Part shown: piece after piece, positions 49,061-57,647 of the stretch | Layout of the letters: each line of letters opens with the position of its first letter | Numbering within the stretch: position 1 is the stretch's first letter | DNA from: an uncultured Christensenella sp. | GTDB taxonomy: Bacteria > Bacillota > Clostridia > Christensenellales > Borkfalkiaceae | DNA: 64,000 nucleotides | NCBI GenBank assembly: GCA_910585235.1 | Contig: CAJUCM010000003.1 | Span: forward strand, 1-64,000 | Direction of reading: 5' to 3' | Translations under genes and position numbers: made by a program | The notes under the pieces: model-generated | The model's database searches: none | The model's input: the letters and a program-made list of their open reading frames with translations, nothing else | What the model was told of the DNA's origin: nothing

Positions 49061-49429
49061 TTAATGAAATTCCACGTTCTTTACGGAAATCGCAAACATT
49101 AAAAACCGTTCGGATTCCGCGCTTTCGTAGTGGCATTTCAGAACGGGGCACTCCTCCATGAACTGCCGCTTCAATTCCGTATCGGCGCACTCCTCGGCAA
49201 TACCCGTCACCCTGACCCATTCCCGCGACGCGGTCTTTTTGGCTATGATCTGCACATGACCGTCTGCCCGCAACTGGGCGTGCGCCTCGTTCCCGTCGTG
49301 CGTCGCAACGTATAACTTATCGCCGCGCTCCATGATCGCCCCGAACGGTCTTGCGGCAGGATATTCACCGTTCAGCGTTATCACAAAAAAGCATTCGCAT
49401 TCCTTGATAAATTCAATGATTTTACTCAC
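49061..49429 (-). CDS. Pyridoxamine 5'-phosphate oxidase-like flavin protein
   Basis: 122 residues. Split-barrel fold of the PPOX class: FFVITLNGEYPAARPFGAI, KLYVATHDGNEAHAQL and WVRVTGIAEEC are family segments. Such small anaerobe proteins bind FMN or F420/heme-like cofactors and act as reductases; the true pyridoxal step is unlikely. Nine bases after mutY, probably last gene of the long pyr-fhs-mutY operon. Confidence 0.88.
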   Translation of the reverse strand: MSKIIEFIKECECFFVITLNGEYPAARPFGAIMERGDKLYVATHDGNEAHAQLRADGHVQIIAKKTASREWVRVTGIAEECADTELKRQFMEECPVLKCHYESAESERFLMFAISVKNVEFH

Positions 49430-49438
49430 CGCAATCTC

Positions 49439-50431
49439 CTATTTTACCCATTCGGTAAACGCTTTGAACGCCGAGGGGAGCGCGTAACTGTTCATGATCT
49501 CTTCCGCCGAAACCCACTCATAGCCTCCGAAAAATTCGCGTGCTTCGATCAAATACCCCGTCATGTTCCATTCGATATGCGTAAAGATATGTTTCGCCTT
49601 TTTGGTTGCGACGACCTCGCCGAACGAATGTATGTCAACTACTTTTTCAAAGAACGGAAACTGCCAAAGGTTCGCAAGCAGTCCCTTGTCCTCCCGCTTT
49701 TCAAGCGCATACTTTCCCCCGCGTTCCAAAACGCACACCGTAGCGTTTACGATCTTACGCGCTTTCTTGTCGTTCCGCACGGGATAGCGCTCCTCTTCGC
49801 CCGTAAGGTGCGCCCTGCACAGCCCCGACCACGGGCATACCCCGCACCAAGGCGCGCCGTTCGGCACGCACACGATCGCGCCGAGCTCCATGAGCGCCTC
49901 GCAGAAGTCCCCCGTCTCCTGGGGATACGCGCGCCTCAATACTTCCGTAAACTTCGTCTTTGTCGCGGGCTCGTCGATATTGCTCCCGTCCGCAAAACAG
50001 CGCGTAAGCACTCTCAAAACGTTGCCGTCCACGGCGGGGCAGGGAAGCCCCAGCGCGATCGAAGAGATCGCGCCCGCCGTATAATCGCCCACGCCGGAAA
50101 GGGCGCGGACGCCCTCGTATGTCACGGGGACGCCCTCTTTTGCAATTTGCTTTGCGCTCTTTAACAGATTTCTCGCGCGGGAATAATAGCCGAGCCCCTC
50201 CCACGCTTTCAAGACCTCGTCCTCCTCCGCTAAGGCGAGCGCTCCGACCGTCGGAAACCGCTCCATAAAACGGAGATAGTATTCCTTGACCGCCTCGACC
50301 CTTGTTTGTTGGAGCATGATCTCGGAGACCCACACACGGTAAAATTCGCGCTTCTCCCGCCAGGGGAGAACGCGCTTATTTTTACGAAACCATTCCAATA
50401 AAAGTTTGACCGCTTCGGGGGAAAGTTCCAT
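49439..50431 (-). CDS. mutY: A/G-specific adenine DNA glycosylase
   Basis: 330 residues. Removes A opposite 8-oxoguanine. The catalytic region SEIMLQQTRVEAV holds the Glu, the HhH-GPD motif is LSGVGDYTAGAISSIA with Asp in PAVDGNVLRVL, and the 4Fe-4S loop has Cys spacing C-x6-C-x2-C-x5-C (GAPWCGVCPWSGLC). A C-terminal NUDIX-like domain recognises 8-oxoG. The start shares one base with the fhs stop (TAATG). Confidence 0.95.
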   Translation of the reverse strand: MELSPEAVKLLLEWFRKNKRVLPWREKREFYRVWVSEIMLQQTRVEAVKEYYLRFMERFPTVGALALAEEDEVLKAWEGLGYYSRARNLLKSAKQIAKEGVPVTYEGVRALSGVGDYTAGAISSIALGLPCPAVDGNVLRVLTRCFADGSNIDEPATKTKFTEVLRRAYPQETGDFCEALMELGAIVCVPNGAPWCGVCPWSGLCRAHLTGEEERYPVRNDKKARKIVNATVCVLERGGKYALEKREDKGLLANLWQFPFFEKVVDIHSFGEVVATKKAKHIFTHIEWNMTGYLIEAREFFGGYEWVSAEEIMNSYALPSAFKAFTEWVK

Positions 50432-52089
50432 TAAAAGAGACCCGTGATCTTTCCGTCTTTATCCACGTCGATCTTTTCCGCAGCAGGAACTTTGGGAAGC
50501 CCCGGCATGGTCAAAATCGTACCCGTGAGCGCGACGACGAAGCCCGCGCCCGCGGAAATTCTCGCCTTTTTCACGGTGACCGTAAAGTCCTCCGGCGCGC
50601 CTAAAAGTTTGGCGTTGTCCGAGAACGAGTACTGCGTCTTTGCCATGCAGACGGGCGTCTTTCCGAAGCCCAGCTTTTCGAGCGTTGCGATCTCCTCCTC
50701 CGCTTCGGGAGAATAGGCGACGTCCTTTCCGCCGTAAATTTTCGTGACGATCGCTTTAATTTTCTCCTTAATGGGCAGTTTTTCGTCGTAGCAGAAGGTG
50801 AAATTGCTCTTTTCGTCGCAGAGGCGCACGACCTCTTTGGCAAGCTCCTCGCCGCCTTTTCCGCCCTCCGCCCAGACGGTGGAAAGCACCGTGTTCACGC
50901 CGAGTTCGCGGCACTTTTTGATGACGAGTTCGATCTCCGCATCCGTATCGGTGGGGAAGCGGTTGACCGCGACGACCGCGGGAAGCCCGAAAACCTCTTT
51001 CATGTTCTTGACGTGGCGCAAAAGGTTAGGCAGTCCCTTTTCGAGCGCGTCCAAATTCTCCGCGCCGAGCTGGGTCTTGTCGAGTCCGCCGTGCATTTTC
51101 AGCGCGCGGACGGTCGCAACGACGACGACCGCAGAGGGTTTCAGCCCTGCGAATCTGCACTTGATGTCGAGGAACTTTTCCGCGCCCAAGTCCGCGCCGA
51201 AGCCCGCTTCGGTGATGACGTAGTCGCCGAGCTTCAACGCCGTCTTGGTTGCCGCGACGGAGTTACAGCCGTGGGCGATATTCGCAAACGGTCCGCCGTG
51301 AACGATCGCGGGCGTGCCTTCGAGCGTCTGAACAAGGTTGGGCTTCATCGCGTCTTTGAGGAGCGCGCACATCGCCCCCTCCGCTTTGAGCTGCCCCGCG
51401 GTCACCGCCGCGCCCTCTTTCGTATAACCGACGACGATGCGCGCAAGTCTCGCTTTGAGATCGGTAAGCGAGGTCGCAAGGCACAGAATCGCCATGATCT
51501 CGCTCGCAACGGTAATATCGTAGCCGTCGTCGCGCGGAACGCCGTCCTTAGGTCCGCCCAGACCGTCGCGCACGAAACGGAGCTGGCGATCGTTCATATC
51601 CACGCATCTGCGCCAAACGACTTTCTCGATCCCAAGCTCGTTGCCCTGAAAAATATGATTGTCGATCATGGCGGCGAGCAGATTGTTTGCGGCGCCGATC
51701 GCGTGAAAGTCGCCCGTGAAGTGCAAGTTGATGTCCTCCATGGGAATGACCTGCGCGTAGCCGCCGCCCGCAGCCCCGCCCTTGATCCCGAACACGGGAC
51801 CGAGCGACGGCTCGCGGAGCGCAACGACGACTTTTTTGCCGATCCTCTGCAATCCGTCCGCAAGACCGATCGTCGTGGTCGTCTTGCCCTCTCCCGCGGG
51901 CGTGGGGGTGATCGCCGTCACTAATATGAGCTTGGCGTCTTTGCCCTTGCGCTCCATAATGGTGAGCGGAAGTTTTGCCTTGAATTTTCCGTAGCACTCG
52001 ATGTCGTCCTCAGTAAGTCCGAGTTTTGCGGCGATCTTAGCGACGTGTTCGGGGTTGGCTTCCTGTGCAATTTCGATGTCGGTTTTCAT
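50431..52089 (-). CDS. fhs: Formate-tetrahydrofolate ligase
   Basis: 552 residues, family length. Makes 10-formyl-THF from formate, THF and ATP, supplying one-carbon units for purines and, in acetogens, the Wood-Ljungdahl route. P-loop TPTPAGEGKTTTTIGL, EPSLGPVFGIKGGAAGGGYAQ(V) region and the C-terminal GTILTMPGLPKVPAAE are signatures. AAGGAG-type site upstream. Cotranscribed with pyr genes, linking pyrimidine and folate metabolism. Confidence 0.97.
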   Translation of the reverse strand: MKTDIEIAQEANPEHVAKIAAKLGLTEDDIECYGKFKAKLPLTIMERKGKDAKLILVTAITPTPAGEGKTTTTIGLADGLQRIGKKVVVALREPSLGPVFGIKGGAAGGGYAQVIPMEDINLHFTGDFHAIGAANNLLAAMIDNHIFQGNELGIEKVVWRRCVDMNDRQLRFVRDGLGGPKDGVPRDDGYDITVASEIMAILCLATSLTDLKARLARIVVGYTKEGAAVTAGQLKAEGAMCALLKDAMKPNLVQTLEGTPAIVHGGPFANIAHGCNSVAATKTALKLGDYVITEAGFGADLGAEKFLDIKCRFAGLKPSAVVVVATVRALKMHGGLDKTQLGAENLDALEKGLPNLLRHVKNMKEVFGLPAVVAVNRFPTDTDAEIELVIKKCRELGVNTVLSTVWAEGGKGGEELAKEVVRLCDEKSNFTFCYDEKLPIKEKIKAIVTKIYGGKDVAYSPEAEEEIATLEKLGFGKTPVCMAKTQYSFSDNAKLLGAPEDFTVTVKKARISAGAGFVVALTGTILTMPGLPKVPAAEKIDVDKDGKITGLF

Positions 52090-52114
52090 TTTTTATCTCC
52101 TTAAATTTTGTTTC

Positions 52115-52867
52115 TTAAAAATCAATTTCGTCCGCGTTGAATACGGGACCGTCCTTGCAGACCCTTGCGTGTTCACCCTTCGTCGTGTTGCAGACGCATA
52201 CGAGGCACGCGCCGATCCCGCAGCCCATGCGCTCTTCCAAAGAGACGTATAAAGGCACGCCCTTCCCCGCCGCCGCTTTTTTGAGGGCGCGGAGCATGGG
52301 AACGGGTCCGCACGATAAAATCACGTCGGGTCTGGCGTTTCCGAAGTCGTTCATGAACGCATCGACCGCGGTGCCGTGAAATCCTACGCTCCCGTCGTCC
52401 GACGCGATTTTGAGTATATCGCTCCGCTCCATTTCGTACTGCATACACAGCGCGTCCTTATTGCGGAACCCCATATAGGACGCAATGAATTTATCCTGAT
52501 TGTAAGCTCTGATCGCGGAAATGAGCGGAAAAATTCCCACGCCCCCGCCCACGATCGCAACGCGCTTTTCCTCTTCTTTCACAAAAAAGCCGTTGCCGAG
52601 CGGAAGAAGCACGGAAATTTGTTCCCCCTGTTTGTAGCTCTCCGCAAGAAAGCGCGTGCCCGCGCCTTTCAGACGGTAACAGACGGTGATCCGCTCCCCC
52701 TCCGTCTTGCAGATCGCAATGGGACGGCGCAGAGGCATTCCCGCAACCCCGATCATGCAGAACTGTCCGGGGCGCACTTCGATTTTTTCGCCCGCCGTAA
52801 ATGTCAGCGAATAAATATCTTCCGCAATGCGGATATTTTCTAAAATAGTCGCCGTTACTTCCTTCAT
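52115..52867 (-). CDS. pyrK: Dihydroorotate dehydrogenase electron-transfer subunit
   Basis: 250 residues from ATG 52867, overlapping the pyrF stop (ATGA). FAD-binding RPIAIC and NAD-binding VAIVGGGVGIFPL motifs, and a C-terminal 2Fe-2S loop with Cys spacing C-x4-C-x2-C-x(11)-C (GCGIGACLVCVC to VCKDGPVF). It passes electrons from the type 1B PyrD to NAD+. Its partner pyrD, normally adjacent, is not in the window; fhs follows instead. Confidence 0.93.
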   Translation of the reverse strand: MKEVTATILENIRIAEDIYSLTFTAGEKIEVRPGQFCMIGVAGMPLRRPIAICKTEGERITVCYRLKGAGTRFLAESYKQGEQISVLLPLGNGFFVKEEEKRVAIVGGGVGIFPLISAIRAYNQDKFIASYMGFRNKDALCMQYEMERSDILKIASDDGSVGFHGTAVDAFMNDFGNARPDVILSCGPVPMLRALKKAAAGKGVPLYVSLEERMGCGIGACLVCVCNTTKGEHARVCKDGPVFNADEIDF

Positions 52868-53766
52868 ATGTCCCCCAATACCGAGAGCAAATCTTTCTTC
52901 ATATCGAGGCACGCTTCCCGCGCAGCCTCGTAATATTTGCCGCCGCGCTTTTTGTAGGCGCAGAGGATCCCGCGCGAATTGTTGACGACGCCGCCTAAGC
53001 CGTTCCGATCGAAACAGTTTTTGAGCATTTCGGCATTCGCGCCCTGCGCGCCGTAGCCGGGGACTAAAAAGAACGTGTGCGGCAACCGCTCGCGCAGGAC
53101 TTTCGCCTCTTCGGGATAGGTCGCCCCGACAACCGCGCCGACCGCGGAATAGCCGTATTTGCCGACCGTGCCTTTGCCCCACTCTTCCACCATGTCGCCC
53201 ATGCACTCGTAAACCGTTCTGCCGTCTTGGAGTTTCAGATTCTGCAATTCGCCCGACGAGGGATTGCTCGTTTTAACGAGTACGAAAATTCCCTTGTCAT
53301 GCGCTTTACACTCCTCCGTAAAGGGGACGATCCCGTCCGAACCCAAATAGCCGTTGACCGTTAAAAAGTCGCTTTCAAACGCCGTTTCCTCAAAGTCGTT
53401 CACCGTTGTTTTGCCGAGGAACGCCGCCGCGTAACGGGAAGCGGTCGCGCCGATGTCGTTGCGCTTTGCGTCTGTAATGACGATAAGCCCTTTCTTTTTC
53501 GCATAAGCCAAGGTCTTTGCAAACGCCTTTAACCCCGCCCTGCCGTACTGCTCATAATAGGCGATCTGCACCTTCACGCTCGGCACGACGTCGCAAACGG
53601 AATCAATGATATTCTTGTTAAATTCAAGGATCGCGCCCGCCGCGTCCTTAAAGTCTTTCACGCCCTTTTTCATGTCGTCGGGCAGATAGTCGAAGGACGT
53701 ATCGAGCCCTACGCAGGTCGGGTTTTGTTTTTCGATAATTTTTTCAATGAGCGTATCGGTGATCAT
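52864..53766 (-). CDS. pyrF: Orotidine 5'-phosphate decarboxylase
   Basis: 300 residues: the longer subfamily-2 type. Catalytic DAKRNDIGATA tetrad region, GLDTSFDYLP at the start and VPGYGAQG for phosphate binding. Converts OMP to UMP, the last step of de novo pyrimidine synthesis. Its start follows the pyrC stop directly. Confidence 0.95.
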   Translation of the reverse strand: MITDTLIEKIIEKQNPTCVGLDTSFDYLPDDMKKGVKDFKDAAGAILEFNKNIIDSVCDVVPSVKVQIAYYEQYGRAGLKAFAKTLAYAKKKGLIVITDAKRNDIGATASRYAAAFLGKTTVNDFEETAFESDFLTVNGYLGSDGIVPFTEECKAHDKGIFVLVKTSNPSSGELQNLKLQDGRTVYECMGDMVEEWGKGTVGKYGYSAVGAVVGATYPEEAKVLRERLPHTFFLVPGYGAQGANAEMLKNCFDRNGLGGVVNNSRGILCAYKKRGGKYYEAAREACLDMKKDLLSVLGDI

Positions 53767-55020
53767 TTATTTCTCCTCGTATTTGATTTCGCCGTCCACG
53801 ACGGTGTATTTGACTTTGCCGAACACCTTTCTTCCCGCGAACGGGGTGTTCTTCCCTTTCGAGAGGAAGTCTTTGGGATCGATCGTCCATTCCTCGTTGA
53901 GATCGACCGCAGTAAAGTCCGCACGTTCCCCGACTTTGAGTCCGCCGCCTAAATTCAAAATTTTGCGGGGCGCAAGGCTTATCTTTTCCGCAAGCTCGTT
54001 TAAGCTGAGAACGCCGCCCTTGACGAGCGCGGTATAGGAGAGCGCGAACGAAGTTTCAAGCCCGCTCATGCCGAACGCCGCATAGTTGTATTCGACGTTC
54101 TTGTCGTCCGCATGATGCGGCGCGTGATCGGTGACGATACAGTCGAGCGTGCCGTCCTTCAAGCCCGCGATGATCGCAAGCCTGTCCTTTTCGGCGCGCA
54201 GAGGGGGATTGACTTTGGTGTTCGTATCGAAGTCCTTGATCGCCTCGTCCGTCAGCGTGAAGTAGTGCGGGCAGGTCTCCGCCGTCACCTGAACGCCGCG
54301 CGCTTTCGCTTCGCGGATGAGCTGAACGCCGCTGTAAGTCGAGACGTGGCAGATATGCACGGGAAGCGACAAACTCTCCGCAAGGCAGATCTCCCGCGCG
54401 ATCATAATATCTTCCGCCGCGCGGATGCTTCCTTTGAGCCCCGTCAGCGTGGAATAGTATCCCTCGTTCACGACGCCCCCATCTACAAGCGACTTGTCCT
54501 CGCAGTGGCACAGGCACTTCAACCCGAAGTCCGAAGCGTACATCATGGCGTTCGCCATAATGGAGGTGTTTATCACGCTCACGCCGTCGTCCGAGAGGGC
54601 GATTGCGCCCGCCGATTTCATACCGCCGATCGCGGCGAGATTTTCGCCCTTCTCCCCCTCGGTGATCGCGCCGATCGGGCGCACCTTGCAAAGGTTTACT
54701 TCTTTGGCACGGTTGACGATGTAGGAGACGACGACTTTATTATCGCACACGGGGCGCGTGTTGGGCATACAACAGATTTCCGTAAATCCGCCCTTGACGG
54801 CGGCTTTCGAGCCTGATTCGACGTCCTCTTTTTTCTCGAAACCCGGCTCGCGCAGATGAACGTGCATATCCACAAGCCCCGGAAAAACGGTCAACCCTTT
54901 CAGGTCGATCCCCTCGCCTTTGATCGAAGGAGCGATCTCTTTGATACAGCCGTTCTCTACGAGAATATCGACCTTTTTAACGCCGTCCTCAAATACGGCT
55001 TCCGCATTCCTGAATAACAT
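53767..55020 (-). CDS. pyrC: Dihydroorotase
   Basis: 417 residues, type I. Metal site DMHVHLREPG, the Asp at CIVTDHAPHH and HVSTYSG. Closes carbamoyl aspartate to dihydroorotate. The bridging-lysine region (carboxylysine in related enzymes) is GSKAAVKGGFTEICCMPNT-like. Nine bases after pyrB; followed immediately by pyrF. Confidence 0.95.
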   Translation of the reverse strand: MLFRNAEAVFEDGVKKVDILVENGCIKEIAPSIKGEGIDLKGLTVFPGLVDMHVHLREPGFEKKEDVESGSKAAVKGGFTEICCMPNTRPVCDNKVVVSYIVNRAKEVNLCKVRPIGAITEGEKGENLAAIGGMKSAGAIALSDDGVSVINTSIMANAMMYASDFGLKCLCHCEDKSLVDGGVVNEGYYSTLTGLKGSIRAAEDIMIAREICLAESLSLPVHICHVSTYSGVQLIREAKARGVQVTAETCPHYFTLTDEAIKDFDTNTKVNPPLRAEKDRLAIIAGLKDGTLDCIVTDHAPHHADDKNVEYNYAAFGMSGLETSFALSYTALVKGGVLSLNELAEKISLAPRKILNLGGGLKVGERADFTAVDLNEEWTIDPKDFLSKGKNTPFAGRKVFGKVKYTVVDGEIKYEEK

Positions 55021-55029
55021 ATCTCCTCC

Positions 55030-55938
55030 TTATTGAACGAGCGCTTTGAACACCGCCATTCTGACGGCAAGTCCCGAAAAGACCTGATCTTCGATTTTAC
55101 TCTGCTCCCCGTCGATGACCGAGGAAGTGAGCTCCACGCCGCGGTTGACGGGCGCGGGGTGCATGACGATCGCGTTTTTATCCGCATAGCGCAGAATTTC
55201 GTCGTTCACGCCGTAGTATTTTGCATATTCGCCGAGCGAGGGAAAGTTCCCCGCGTGCTGGCGTTCGAGCTGAATCCTCAGCCCCATAACGACGTCTGCT
55301 CCCTCGACCGCCTCCTCGCGGGAGGAACAGACCTTTGCGCCCATTTGACCGATGTCCGTCGGCATGAGCGTGCGGGGCGCATAGAGCCGTACTTCCGAGC
55401 CGAGTTTTTTCAGTCCGAAGAGATTGCTTTTGGCGACGCGCGAGTGCGAAATATCGCCGAGGATCGCAACTTTCAGTCCGTCCAATCTTCCGAAATGCTC
55501 TTTCATGGTGAGAAAGTCCAGGAGCGCCTGCGTGGGGTGTTCGTTCATGCCGTCGCCCGCGTTGATGACGTGCGCCCTGACCGTTTTTGCAAGCAGACGC
55601 GGCGCGCCCGCGACGGGGTGGCGCAGAACCATGAAATCGTTCTGTTGCGCGTCGAGCGTCTTGCCCGTGTCGATGAGCGTCTCCCCTTTCTGCACGGAGG
55701 AATTGCCTACGCCGAGGTTGATAACGTTCGCCCCCAAATTCTTTGCGGCGAGGTCGAAGCTGCACCGCGTGCGCGTGGAATTTTCATAGAAGAGGGTGAC
55801 TGCGGATTTTCCCGCAAGATCGGAAAACTGTTTTTCCCCTTTCTTCAAGCGCGCCTTGATTTTTGCGCCGTCATCGACGAGGGACAAGATCTCCTCCGCC
55901 GTCAGGTCGATAAGACCCAGCAAGTCCTTACGTTTCAT
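55030..55938 (-). CDS. pyrB: Aspartate carbamoyltransferase, catalytic chain
   Basis: 302 residues. Carbamoyl-phosphate loop STRTRCSF, the HPTQALLDF motif and the aspartate-binding RIQLERQ. There is no pyrI regulatory-chain gene nearby, as usual in Bacillota. Its start overlaps the pyrR stop by 11 bases. Confidence 0.96.
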   Translation of the reverse strand: MKRKDLLGLIDLTAEEILSLVDDGAKIKARLKKGEKQFSDLAGKSAVTLFYENSTRTRCSFDLAAKNLGANVINLGVGNSSVQKGETLIDTGKTLDAQQNDFMVLRHPVAGAPRLLAKTVRAHVINAGDGMNEHPTQALLDFLTMKEHFGRLDGLKVAILGDISHSRVAKSNLFGLKKLGSEVRLYAPRTLMPTDIGQMGAKVCSSREEAVEGADVVMGLRIQLERQHAGNFPSLGEYAKYYGVNDEILRYADKNAIVMHPAPVNRGVELTSSVIDGEQSKIEDQVFSGLAVRMAVFKALVQ

Positions 55939-56428
55939 TTTTTCTCCTTATGATCGAGAAGCAATCGGGAGCGCCAAGCTCTTCAAAGCTCACCTCGATA
56001 TATTCGTCTTTGGACGCGGGCGCGTTTTTCCCCACAAAGTCGGCGCGCACGGGAAGTTCCCTGCCCCCTCTGTCCACGAGGACGAGAAGCTGTATCTTTT
56101 TGGGATTTCCGAGGCGGAAGAGCGCGTCCACGCTTTTGACCGTACTCTTGCCCGTATAGAGCACGTCGTCGCATAAAACGACGGTTTTTCCGTCGATCGA
56201 AAAACCGAGCTCGTTATTTCCCGCGTCGGGATCCAGCCCTGCCAGAGGAAGGGTAAACCCCTCCGTATCGCGGATATAGTCGCGGATACGCCCCGCGACG
56301 ATCCCCCCGTTCTTTTTTACGCCGACGAGCACGATATTGGAATAGCCCTTGTTCCTTTCCCCGATCTCGTGCGATAAGCGTATCACCGTGCGGTGAAGCC
56401 CCGTCGCGTCCATTAAAGTTGCGCCCAT
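55928..56428 (-). CDS. pyrR: Pyrimidine operon attenuation protein / uracil phosphoribosyltransferase
   Basis: 166 residues from ATG 56428, just after AAGGGGG. The PRPP loop TVVLCDDVLYTGKST and LVDRGGRELPVRADF identify PyrR, which binds the pyr mRNA leader when UMP is high and promotes termination. The longer frame to 56578 runs through the leader and is rejected. First gene of the pyr operon and directly behind an attenuator, so autoregulation is expected. Confidence 0.95.
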   Translation of the reverse strand: MGATLMDATGLHRTVIRLSHEIGERNKGYSNIVLVGVKKNGGIVAGRIRDYIRDTEGFTLPLAGLDPDAGNNELGFSIDGKTVVLCDDVLYTGKSTVKSVDALFRLGNPKKIQLLVLVDRGGRELPVRADFVGKNAPASKDEYIEVSFEELGAPDCFSIIRRKNET

Positions 56429-56473
56429 ATTTCCCCCTTCGATCCGTTGTTCGGATCTCTGTTTTTTCCGTAC

Positions 56474-56568
56474 AAAAAAAGAGTCTTGCGCACCGCAAGA
56501 CCCCGGAACAGTTTCATCCTGCAAACAGTTTCTTTCGTCGGCATCACGGTACCGCCTTATCTGAAAGA
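56474..56568 (-). promoter_or_regulatory. pyr operon attenuator leader
   Basis: After the promoter, the leader holds two direct copies of GAAACTGTT (56530-56522 and 56515-56507, minus strand) and a terminator: 8-bp stem 56483-56490 with 56494-56501 and a seven-T run at 56480-56474. A further GATCCG/CGGATC hairpin lies between the terminator and pyrR. The standard PyrR binding-loop consensus (near CAGAGAGGCU) is only weakly suggested by CAGATAAGGC at the leader start. Confidence 0.7.
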
Positions 56569-56597
56569 ATTGTATCATATCCGCGCCGTTCTGTCAA
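56569..56597 (-). promoter_or_regulatory. Sigma-A promoter of the pyr operon
   Basis: TTGACA (56597-56592), 17-base spacer, TACAAT (56574-56569). Confidence 0.85.
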
Positions 56598-56602
56598 CGG
56601 TT

Positions 56603-57292
56603 TTATCCGATTTGCACGAGCTGAAAGCGAAGTTTATCGCAGGAGGTAAGGTAGTATTCGATCCCGTTCTTCTCCGATTTCAGCGGATAGTACCCCGCCC
56701 CGTGCAGATGCCCGAACACAACCTTTGAAACCCCCTTCTCCTCGAAGAGATCGGTGAAGAGCGTATCCTCTTTTTTAATGCCCGTGGGGGGATAGTGCAT
56801 GAGAACGATCAGCTCGTCCCCCTCGGCAAGAATTTTTTCCGCATCTTTGAACGCAAGGCGGAACCGCTCCGCTTCGCGCAGATACAGCGTCATATCGTGT
56901 TCGGAGAAGTCCGCGCTTCCGGGGCACGCCCATCCGCGGGAACCCGCGATCACATATTTCCCGATCTTTACGCAGTCGTTCTGCAAAAACGTACAGTCGG
57001 GCGCGCCCGCTCTGACGCGGGAGATCCCGTTCCACCAATAGTCGTGATTCCCCCGAACGAACACTTTGCGCCCTTTGAGCGCGGAGACCGCGCGCACGTC
57101 GAACAGCCCCTCTTCGATTTTCATTCCCCAGGAAGTATCTCCGCCGATAAGAACAACGTCGTCGTCATCGACTTTTTCCTGCCAGTCGGCTTTGATTTTA
57201 TCGAAATGCCCTTCCCAGCCGGGACCGAACATATCCATCGGTTTATCCGCCAGCCCGGAAAGGTGAAGATCGCTTATCGCAAACAGTTTCAT
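56603..57292 (-). CDS. Calcineurin-like metallophosphoesterase
   Basis: 229 residues. Bimetal motifs in order: DLHLSG, GGDTSWG, GNHDYWW, an HYPP strand and GHLHGAG. The family resembles YkuE/YfcE-like or UDP-2,3-diacylglucosamine pyrophosphatase-type small cytosolic phosphoesterases; the substrate is unknown. The -10 box is six bases before the ATG, so the message is probably leaderless; the frame upstream to 57376 is not used. It lies just upstream of the pyr promoter on the same strand. Confidence 0.9.
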   Translation of the reverse strand: MKLFAISDLHLSGLADKPMDMFGPGWEGHFDKIKADWQEKVDDDDVVLIGGDTSWGMKIEEGLFDVRAVSALKGRKVFVRGNHDYWWNGISRVRAGAPDCTFLQNDCVKIGKYVIAGSRGWACPGSADFSEHDMTLYLREAERFRLAFKDAEKILAEGDELIVLMHYPPTGIKKEDTLFTDLFEEKGVSKVVFGHLHGAGYYPLKSEKNGIEYYLTSCDKLRFQLVQIG

Positions 57293-57298
57293 AAAAAA

Positions 57299-57327
57299 AT
57301 TATAACACGCCAAAGGGCAGAAGTCAA
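57299..57327 (-). promoter_or_regulatory. Sigma-A promoter, leaderless
   Basis: TTGACT (57327-57322), 17-base spacer, TATAAT (57304-57299), six Ts, ATG (57292). Confidence 0.8.
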
Positions 57328-57405
57328 TCGATTCAAAGCGCCGCCGTTCAGGGCACACGCGCCCGCCCCGAATCAAAAATTATTTGTCAATTTTCGGTCA
57401 AACCG

Positions 57406-57434
57406 TTTACTTTTTATCTTTGATATGTTACAAT
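57406..57434 (+). promoter_or_regulatory. Sigma-A promoter of LRR leader RNA B
   Basis: TTTACT (57406-57411), 17-base spacer, TACAAT (57429-57434); predicted start 57439-57441, at the first bases of P1. Confidence 0.75.
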
Positions 57435-57438
57435 GAAC

Positions 57439-57628
57439 GTGCGACAATACTCAATTTTTTTCCGAAACCCTGCGTTTTGGTTTTTTTTGCGTATGCAATG
57501 GGATAATATCGGTAGTTTATACGGTATCGCACCCATTACAGCATTAAACGCAGGTAATGATTGAGTAGTGTCGCAACTATGCGAGAGGTATAGGCTATAT
57601 GCCGTCTCGCATGGGACGGCATTTTTTT
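57439..57628 (+). ncRNA. Structured leader RNA B with terminator switch
   Basis: P1: 57440-57446 with 57569-57575 and 57448-57455 with 57560-57567, one A-G mismatch between. P2: 9 bp, 57469-57477 with 57546-57554. P3: 6 bp, 57497-57502 with 57532-57537, with TGC/GCA outside a bulge. Then an 8-bp antiterminator ATGCGAGA (57579-57586) with TCTCGCAT (57605-57612) competes with an 8-bp terminator ATGCCGTC (57599-57606) with GACGGCAT (57615-57622) followed by seven Ts. The LRR lipoprotein starts 20 bases later. Overall plan matches leader RNA A, with a larger internal domain. Confidence 0.75.
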
Positions 57629-57647
57629 ATTTTAGGAGGGTTTCAGA

